The notes under the pieces were generated by a model. The model was not told the origin of the DNA and did not search any database. It saw nothing but the letters and a program-made list of their open reading frames with translations. A stretch of DNA of 64,000 nucleotides from an uncultured Marinicella sp. (GTDB lineage: Bacteria > Pseudomonadota > Gammaproteobacteria > Xanthomonadales > Marinicellaceae). Shown here piece after piece: positions 18,577 through 28,400 of this stretch. Every line of letters begins with the position of its first letter. Within the stretch, counting starts at the first letter, position 1. The DNA lies in NCBI GenBank assembly GCA_947502595.1, contig CANNAM010000005.1, positions 1-64,000 of the forward strand, written 5' to 3'. The position numbers and the translations under genes are program-made.

Positions 18577-19167
18577 TTACTGGTGTTTACCTTTATCCCA
18601 ACCTTGGGCACCCAAGTATTGTTTGCCAGCTGCTTCGGCCCCAGGCTCCAAGCGAGTACCCATTGAATCATTCCATCGATTCAAGTAGCCAAATAACGAC
18701 ACCACAGCCAAAATTTCAACCACCTCACCCTCATCCCAATACTGCTTCAAATTGCGCTCAATGTTGTCATCCACGGCATTGGGCACACTGGCCGCAGCCA
18801 AAGCAAATTCAAACATGGCTTTTTCAGCGGCGGTGAACAAATCGCTGCTGCGAAATGCCCAAATTTGATCTAAGCGCTGTTGGGAACCGCCGTATCGTTC
18901 AGCAGCAAGGATGGTGTGTGCTTGACAATAACGACAACCTGCTTGGGCACTGGTTAAATAACCCACCAGCCGTTTTTGTTCAGCCGTGACGCGACCTTCA
19001 TTGGCCATCACAGCCATATTTAACTGCACAAATGCCTCAGCAATGGCAGGGCGAATCTGCATCGTCAATACACTGTTGGGACAAAACCCCAAGGTTTCAT
19101 TAAAAAACTTAACCAGTTTTTCAACTTCTGGATTGGCAAACTGGTTCAGCGGTTCAATCAATGGCAT
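18577..19167 (-). CDS. AhpD-like carboxymuconolactone decarboxylase-family protein
   Basis: 196 residues, all-helical, of the 'uncharacterised peroxidase-related' branch of the AhpD family. The catalytic segment CRYCQAHT gives the redox pair Cys78/Cys81 and the nearby His84. AhpD proteins act as thiol-disulfide peroxidases or adaptors for peroxiredoxins in the cytoplasm. It is the first gene of an apparent two-gene operon with the CDF transporter, which hints at a metal or oxidative stress role; that is inference. The start Met agrees with the usual family N-terminus. Confidence 0.85.
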   Translation of the reverse strand: MPLIEPLNQFANPEVEKLVKFFNETLGFCPNSVLTMQIRPAIAEAFVQLNMAVMANEGRVTAEQKRLVGYLTSAQAGCRYCQAHTILAAERYGGSQQRLDQIWAFRSSDLFTAAEKAMFEFALAAASVPNAVDDNIERNLKQYWDEGEVVEILAVVSLFGYLNRWNDSMGTRLEPGAEAAGKQYLGAQGWDKGKHQ

Positions 19168-19452
19168 CAGTTGTTCTCAAGTGTCAAAGAACGAACAGGC
19201 TAATGTTTTGTCTGGAAAAACTCAACTGAATTCATGCAATTCAATAGAATATTTTTAATATTGTGGGCATACCTCGACAAACAGCTGACAGTTCATGTCA
19301 ATCAAATGTTCTAGAACACCACCTATTATTATACTGAATGAATTCTTGTAAAACATTGTGTCTTTCACCAATCAAACCGCTGCATTGATACACATTCATA
19401 GCATCATCCCGTATACTTTAATGACAATCAATTTAAATGCACCGTGAATAGT

Positions 19453-22400
19453 ATGAAAACCAAAATTTTGCTGGCATTGTCAGTCCTTTCCTTCCATGCT
19501 TTTGGACAAGTCCCCAGTGTCGCGCCCATCGCTGACCAGAGTGATTTTCCAGGTAACACCGTATGTACCTCTGCCACTTTAACCAATACCGGCGACCCAG
19601 GTTTTGGTCCCTATTTACGGGTCATCGTTCCAACAGGCTTGAGCATCAGCTCATCTAATTTGTTTGGCCAAGCCATAAACTTCAATAACGTTGGCGTGTT
19701 TGGCCCACCACCGCCTCCAAGCAATGAATTGATTGACCCGATTACTGGTGATGTCATCACTGGCAACGAAAACGACACTTTCTATGTGTTACAGCCACCG
19801 ATTGGTTCAGTCGTTAGTGGCGGAGTTCCATTAGATCTTGAGGTTTGTTTCGACATCGATCCCACCGCACCAGTAAATACTGCTGTACCTGTTGAAATCA
19901 CCCCAGTGTATGAATTTGGTGACACTGCCACTGGCGACAACGGTCCGGTGATTGGCGCACCAATCAGTTTCAATGTAACACCAATTCTAGTGGTGTTTAA
20001 CAAACAGCAAAATGCCCCTGAAAGCGAACGTCCACCAGGTCCTGATTGGCCTGTGACTTATACTTTAACCACCCAAGTGGCGTCTAACAACACAGTTGAC
20101 GCTGTGGTTATCAATGATGTATTGCCTGCAGGGTTTGTCCTGGATGTGTCCAGTATCAATGTTGTAGGCGGGAACAATTGTACCTTACAAACCAGCAACC
20201 CATTGAATGTGACTTGTGATTCAATTGATGGTACTGGTGGAACTGATTTAACCATTACTTACACCGGCTATTTTGGTGACATCCTGAATGCCAATACTTG
20301 CGCAGTGTCGCTACAGACCAACAACGCCACCTTCAATGCTGATTTTTCTGGGGTGGCCATCCCACAAGAAACTGGTACTCAATCCATCAGTGTTGAACAT
20401 TTAACCATTCAAAAAAGTGTGGACGACAGCACGCTTATTCCTAGTCAAACTGTGACATTTACTTTAAATATCCAACTCAATGAGTATGCAACCGCAAACA
20501 ACCTGCAGTTGACCGATGTGTTACCCGATGGCTACACCTTTCAAGCAGGCAGCGAAACCAGTTCTTTGGGCGCCATCAGCGCAGCTGTGGCGAACAACGT
20601 TCCCAGCAACGGACAAACCACCCTGGATTTTGACTTAACCGGCATTGCTGGTAACATCAATGGCGGCAGCCCTGCCATAACTGTGACTTACCAAGCACAA
20701 GTCGACCAAACTTACTTCAATGCAATCGACCCTATTTTAGCCAGTGATGAATTGACCAATACTGTCAATGCCACATATGGTTTAACTGGCGGTGCCAGTA
20801 GCTGTGACAATGCATCAGCAGTCACCACCATCATTGATCCCGTTCTAGTCAGCAAAGAAGTGCTTAATCCCCAGCCCTTTTATATGCCTGGGGACACGGT
20901 CACCTATCGTTTGTCCTTGGCTGTACCTTCTGGCGACACCAATGGTGTGGTGTTTGCAGACTTTCTGCCCTTACCTGTATTCGATGCCACCACAGTTAAC
21001 ACCACTTACGGTGTCGATGTAACGGTTGCGCCTACCGACACACTGGGCTTGGTACCCATCAGTATTGTCACTGATGGGACCACCAACAGTGTGACCATAA
21101 ATTGGCCTGATATCGACACCAATTCGCCACAGGTACTGGCAGTTGATTTGGCTGTTACCATAGTAGACTCGCCTTTTGCTGACAATTTAAGTTTATCTAA
21201 TTTATTACAGGTCAGAACCGAGAACAGTGGTCTCATCGAGGCCACAGCAGTGGCTCCGGTATTGATCTTAGTTAGGGCCCCAGATTTAACCATCACCAAA
21301 GGCGTGTTGGCTGCTGACCAAGGCACCATCGCACCTTTGCCTGCCGTTTTGCCAGTTGCTGGTAACTTGATTGGGGCTGATGCCAATGACAGCATCACCT
21401 ATCAAATCACTGTAGAAAATACCGGCGGTGCTGATGCACACAACGTACTTATAAGCGACCCAGTGGTACCAGGTTTAACTGCTTGCAGCATTGATGCGGT
21501 AACCGATGGCACGGGCGCTCCACTGACCTACACTGGTGATTTAGCCACTGGTATCAGCTTAACCAACCCATTGCCAGCCAATGATGACAACCCAATCGGC
21601 GGTGGCGCACCATTCAGTACGGACACAGCACTGGTGAACATCACATGTGCAGTGGCCGCTGATGCCGTATTCAACAGCACTTATACCAACACCGCCACTG
21701 TAACTTATGCAGCAGTTGATACCGGGCCCTCGTTTCCAACACAACAAGATTCCGCCACTTTTACCACCACATCCCCAGTTATTGATAAAACCATCTTACA
21801 AGTACTGCCTGATGTAGACGGTGTGCCTGGAACCATCACCGTTGGTGAAACCATACAATATCAAGTGGTAATTACATTACCAGAAGGTCAAGGTAACAAC
21901 GCCCAATTAGTTGATCTTTTAGACAATGGCTTGGTGTTTCAAAATTTTAATTCACTGACACCATCAACAGGTTTGGTTTCATCCGTTGGTTTTCCAACAG
22001 CTTTGGCCAATGCAAGCCTTTTAGGTACTCGCAATGGCTTGATTGATTTTGGAACAGTTAATAACAATAACAACAACAATGGAACACCTGAAACCATCAC
22101 TGTTGTTTATACTGTGCTGGTTGAAGACAGTGGTGCTATTTCCAATGGTGTTCAACGAAACAATCGAGCTGACTTTATTACAGACACATCGAATGACAGG
22201 GACAGGGCGCCTAACAGAACCGTAACTGAACCCAGTATTACCATGAATAAGTCTGCAGCTCCGAGCAATGCCGACGCAGGTGATGTGATCACCTATACGA
22301 TCACCGTAACCAACAACGGCAACTCTCCTGCTTTTGATGTGGCGCTGGAAGATTTATTGGCAGATCCGGACTTGAGTTTAGTTGCAACCTCTGTTGTGAC

Positions 22401-25400
22401 CTCTCAAGGGATTGTTACTACCGGCAACACGGCAGGAGATACCACCGTTTTAGTTGATATTGGCACGCTTGGTATTGGTGCTTCGGCTTCGATTACATTC
22501 AGTGCCACTTTGAGCAATACCGTAATTTCTGGTGATTCAGTCTCCAATACTGCCACAGTCACCAACTATAACTCAATACCAGGTGGTGGCCGAATTTATC
22601 CTGATGTCGATGACACAGCAGTGGTAAGTATCGCAGCTGCAACCACGGCAAAAACTGTTTTGGGGGCCACATCAACAGAACAGTCTGATGGCATCAGTAC
22701 TCGAGGTGACGTTAATTTAGTGGATTTGACCATTGGTGAAGAAGTGACTTTTGAAATCACCACCACTTTGGCAGAAGGCGTATCACCAAGCGTTATCATC
22801 ACTGACAACTTACCCAATGATGGTACAGGTCAAATGGAATATGTTTCTGCATCTGTATTTTCAGTTGGCTCGAATTTAACTCCCACCATTGCTGCACCAC
22901 CCCCAGTACCTTCAGGTACCAGTTCAGTGAGTTTTGATTTTGGTTCTGTGACTAATGCAGAAGATGGCTCCGTAGGCCCAGAAGATGAAATCGTTATACT
23001 GGTTACTGGTCGTGTCACTGACATAGCTAATAATGTGGGCATAGAAGAATTGATTAACCGGGTACAAGTGCAGTTCAACACCGGTTTGAACGCCACGGCC
23101 GAAGCCAGCATCGAAGTGGTTGAACCAGTCTTGACTATCGACAAAACCAGCACCACGACCACTGCCGATGCTGGAGACACCATCACTTTTGTAATGACTG
23201 TGGATAATTTACTGACCAATAACACCAGTGCCAATGCTTTTGATGTGACTTTAACTGATAACATCCCAGCTGGTTTAACCTTCGCTGGAAATTTAACCAC
23301 AGATTCAGGTTTAGCGCCTACCACCTTGTCCCAAGCTGCTGGTATTATCACCGCGACTTGGACCAATTACCCAATCGGGTCTGTGACGGTCATCAGTTTT
23401 GATGTCACTGTCGATAACTCAGTCGCCCCTGATCAAATGATTCAAAACACCGCTGAAATAGAGTGGACCAGTTTGCCTGGTGTCAGCGTGCATGAGCGCA
23501 CCAGAACCGATGACGATGCACACAGCATCACCATTGGTGAAACGGGTTTAGATAAAGCGGTTATCGGCACTTCCGAACCTTCCACTGGCACCAGTGTAAA
23601 TGGTGGGGAAGATGATTTAACCATTGGGGAAGAAGTGACTTACCAATTCATCGTGACTTTACCTGAAGGCACCACGCCTAATGCGGTGGTCACTGATCAA
23701 TTACCCACCGTTTCAAATATCCTGTCAGTTGTGAGCTCAAGAATCGTTTCAATTGGTGGCCGTTTAACACCAACATCCGGCACTCCAGGCGATGCTGGTA
23801 TTGCCACTGATTCCGACTTAGACTCTTACGATGACCGCGTTCAGTGGTTTTTGGGTGATGTTTTCAACAACCCTGACGGCCTTGACAACAGTGATGACCA
23901 ACTGCTCTTTGAAGTGGTGGCATTGGTAGTCGATGAAGCAATTAACCAAGGTGGAGCCAACGACGTTGTTAACACCGCCACTTTAAGCTACACCGGCGGC
24001 AGCATTGCTGGTACTGCATTAGTTGATCTGGTTGAGCCTCGACTGAACGTCAGTAAAGCGACCGTGCCGGTTACGGTACTGGCCGATGCTGGGGATACCA
24101 TCGACTTTCGCATCACCATTGATCACATACCTACTTCAACTGCCGATGCATTTTCATTGGTATTAACTGATATGTTACCCAGTCCTGGCGTCAGCTGGAT
24201 TGATGACAGCGCAGTAAACTTTTCATCCACTTGTGGTGCAGTGGTTAACTCCACTGGCGACCCCAACATTGTTTTCACCATCAACCAACTGGCACTGTCT
24301 ACTGGCAGCTGTACCATTGACTACAAAGTTACAGTGGATTTAGAGGTGAAACCAGGCACCAGTTATTCTAATAATGTTGAACTACAGTACGATTCCACAC
24401 CCGTTTATGTGGCCGGCGCAACCCGCAGAACCTTAGATGCTGCATCGGCCTCGTTCAATATTGGTGTACCCTCCATTGAAAAAACAGTGACCTCCACTTC
24501 TTTGAATGACACTGGCACTGGCATCGGTGATATGGCCACCGAAGACCTGGCCATTGGTGAATTGGTGGATTACACCATCACCATCACGGTACCTGAAGGC
24601 ACATCTAACAACGCCACCTTACAAGACAATGTACCAGTGACTAGTTCAGGTGGGGCCATGGAAATCGTCTCAGCAGCAGTTACCTTCATTGGCAACAACA
24701 TCTCCACCACCTTACCAGGAACGCCGGGGTTATCTAATACCGATGGTGACGGCTTGAACGACCAGGTACTGTTTGATTTTGGCAACATCATCAACACTCC
24801 TGACATGGTAGTTAACCAAAATGACCAAATCAGAGTCACAGTGACCGCCAGGATCACCGACAATCCGGTTAATTCAGCGGTAGAAACTTTAATCAATGAC
24901 GCTTTATTTACCTATGGATTGAATGGCTTCACCATCAGCGATTCAGCTGATGTCGAGTTGGTCGAGCCCAACTTAGGCCTGAGTAAATCAATGGGTGCCC
25001 CAGTTGGTTTAGTGGTACCGATTCAATTGATCTTGAACAACACAGGTGGCACAGCTTCAGCCTATGATTTGACCTTAGTTGATGTTCTCAGCGACAGTAT
25101 GTGGGACTTATCCACCATCACCGCAACCAGCATCCCTAGTGGTTTTAACTTTGCCGTTACTCCTGGACCTGGCGCTGGCGAATCGACTGTTACAATTACC
25201 TCAACTGGCGCACTTCCAGATTCATCCATTGAACCCAACGAAGTGTTGATTTTTGGCTTTACAGCTGAAATTCGCAGCGACATTCCTTTCCCAACCTCAA
25301 TAGTCAACACAGTAACCTTAACTGAAGCTTCCAGCTTGCCTGGAGTTGACCCCGGTGAAAGGGACTATTCTGACCTCGTGGCAACAGATACCTTACAGTT

Positions 25401-28400
25401 GGCTGCCTTGAATTCAACCAAGACAGACGCGCTGCTTATTGACAACGGTACTGCTGGTCAAGCCAACCCTGGCGACACTTTACGCTACACGGTGGTGATT
25501 GAAAACTCAGGGAATGGTGATGCCACTTCGGTGGTGTTCAGTGATGCACCGGATGCCAACACCACCTTGGTGGTTGGCAGTGTGACCACCACCCTAGGTA
25601 CTGTAACCACTGGTAACAGTGGCACCGATGGTGCTGTGGTGGTGGACATTGGAACCCTTGTTGGCAACTCAACTGTAACCATTACTTTTGATGTGACCAT
25701 CGACAACCCATTTCCGCAAGCTGTCACTGAAATCAGCAACCAAGGCTTGATAGAATCAAACGAATTCCCACCTTTTGATACCGATGATCCAGACACCGTT
25801 GCTGATGATGACCCAACCATCACACCGATCGATGCAGGGCATGATTTAACCGTCAGTAAAGATGATGGCGGCGTGACTGCGATGGCAGGTGACACAGTTA
25901 TTTACCTCATCAGCTACGCCAATATTGGCGATCAAAACAGCACCGGCGTGGTGCTCACTGAAACCGTGCCTAACAACAGTACTTTCAACGCAAGCAGCAG
26001 TACAGCCGGGTGGACTTGTCCCAATGGCGCACCTTCGAGCACTGTATGTACACTTGCAGTGGGTAACTTGGCAGGTGGCAGCAGTGGCACTGCCAACTTC
26101 GCGATTGATGTGTTCGATCCCAAACCTTCTGGGGTGACACAAATTCTGAACACAGTAACAATCGCTGATGATGGCAACAATGGTCCTGAAGATGACACCA
26201 GCAACAACAGTGGCCAAGACACCACACCAATTGATGCAGCACCTGATTTGAGCATCATAAAAACCAGCAGTGGCGCCAATGTGTCACCTGGTGATGTGCT
26301 GGTTTACACTTTGAGCTACCAAAACATCGGTACTCAGGATGCCACTGGCGTGGTGATCACTGATGCAGTGCCCAACAACACCAGCTTTAATGCCGCTGGC
26401 TCTACAGCTGGCTGGTCATGCGCCAACAATGACCCTGCACCCACGGCTTGTAGTTTCAACCTGGGTTCAGTCGCTGCTGGTGCCCCTGCCACAGCAATTC
26501 AATTCGCAGTCAACATCTTGAATCCCTTACCATCAGGGGTGACGCAAATCTCCAATACCGCCAGTATTGCTGACGATGGCAACAATGGTGCTGATACCGA
26601 CCCCAGCAACAACAGCGATGATGAAAGCAACACTGTGGTGGCGGTACCTGATTTAATTGTCAGTAAAGACGACGGTGGTATCACAGTCGGTGCCGGTGAC
26701 ACCATTCCGTATACCATCAGCTACCAAAACATCGGCAATCAAGAAGCCACTGGTGTGGTACTGACCGAAACCGTACCTGCCAACACCGCATTCAATGCCG
26801 GTTCATCCGATGCTTGGGTTTGTACCCCGAACATCAATGCTGGCTCAAGCTGTACCTTGGCAGTAGGTGCGGTATTGGGTGGTGGCGCAGGTGGCACGGC
26901 CACGTTTGCAGTAGATGTGGTGGCACCCAAACCATCGGGTGTGACCATGATCAACAACACCGTCAGCATCGCCGATGATGGCAACAATGGCGCAGAGGAC
27001 ACCTCCAACAACAGCGGTTCTGACAACACGCCAGTCGAGGCTGCACCTGATTTAACCATCACCAAGACCGCTCAAATGAGCGTCATCGATGCCGGTCAAG
27101 TACTGATTTATGACCTGGTCTATGCCAACATTGGCACCCAAGATGCCACCGGTGTAGTCATCACTGAGACCGTGCCAGTGCACAGCACCTTCAACTTAGC
27201 TGGCAGCACAGCGGGTTGGTCATGTGCAGATAATTCAGCGGCCAACACCACCTGCACCTTGAATGTGGGTTCATTGGCGGCTGGCGCACCGGCATTAACG
27301 GTACAGTTTGCAGTTAATGTCATCGATCCTTTGCCTTCTGGAGCCGATCAAATCATCAACTCTGCCAACATAGCCGATGATGGCAACAACGGCGCAGACA
27401 CCGACCCCAACAACAACAGCGATGGTGACAGCACCACAATTGGTGCGGCTCCTGATTTGTTGATCACCAAAACTGATGTGGCCGACCCTGTGACAGCCGG
27501 TAATGTAATCGTTTACCAGCTCGGCTACCAAAACATTGGCAACCAAGATGCCACTGGCGTGGTGATCACCGAAACTGTGCCGGTCTATACCACCTTTGAT
27601 GCGGCTGGCTCTACAGCTGGTTGGTCATGTGCCAATGGCGCGCCTGCTGCAACAGTATGTACCTTTAATGTGGGTGCTGTGGCCGCCGGCGACCCTGCAC
27701 AAGTGGTGCTGTTTGCTGCAGCTATTGATGACCCATTAACTGATGGTGTTGAGCTGGTGAATAATTCAGCCAGCATAGCCGATGATGGCAACAATGGTGC
27801 TGATGCAGATCCTAGTAACAACAGCGATGATGAAAGCAACACTGTGGTGGCGGTACCTGATTTAATTGTCAGTAAAGACGACGGTGGTATCACAGTCGGT
27901 GCCGGTGACACCATTCCGTATACCATCAGCTACCAAAACATCGGCAATCAAGAAGCCACTGGTGTGGTACTGACCGAAACCGTACCTGCCAACACCGCAT
28001 TCAATGCCGGTTCATCCGATGCTTGGGTTTGTACCCCGAACATCAATGCTGGCTCAAGCTGTACCTTGGCAGTAGGTGCGGTATTGGGTGGTGGCGCAGG
28101 TGGCACGGCCACGTTTGCAGTAGATGTGGTGGCACCCAAACCATCGGGTGTGGCCATGATCAACAACACCGTCAGCATCGCCGATGATGGCAACAATGGC
28201 GCAGAGGACACCTCCAACAACAGCGGTTCTGACAACACGCCAGTCGAGGCTGCACCTGATTTAACCATCACCAAGACCGCTCAAATGAGCGTCATCGATG
28301 CCGGTCAAGTACTGATTTATGACCTGGTCTATGCCAACATTGGCACCCAAGATGCCACCGGTGTAGTCATCACTGAGACCGTGCCAGTGCACAGCACCTT

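Noticed and set aside
22830-23366. 178-codon antisense frame within the giant DUF11 gene (and many similar ones up to 30 kb)
   Set aside because: These are antisense shadows of a repetitive Thr/Val-rich coding sequence, and the same shadow recurs wherever the domain repeats.
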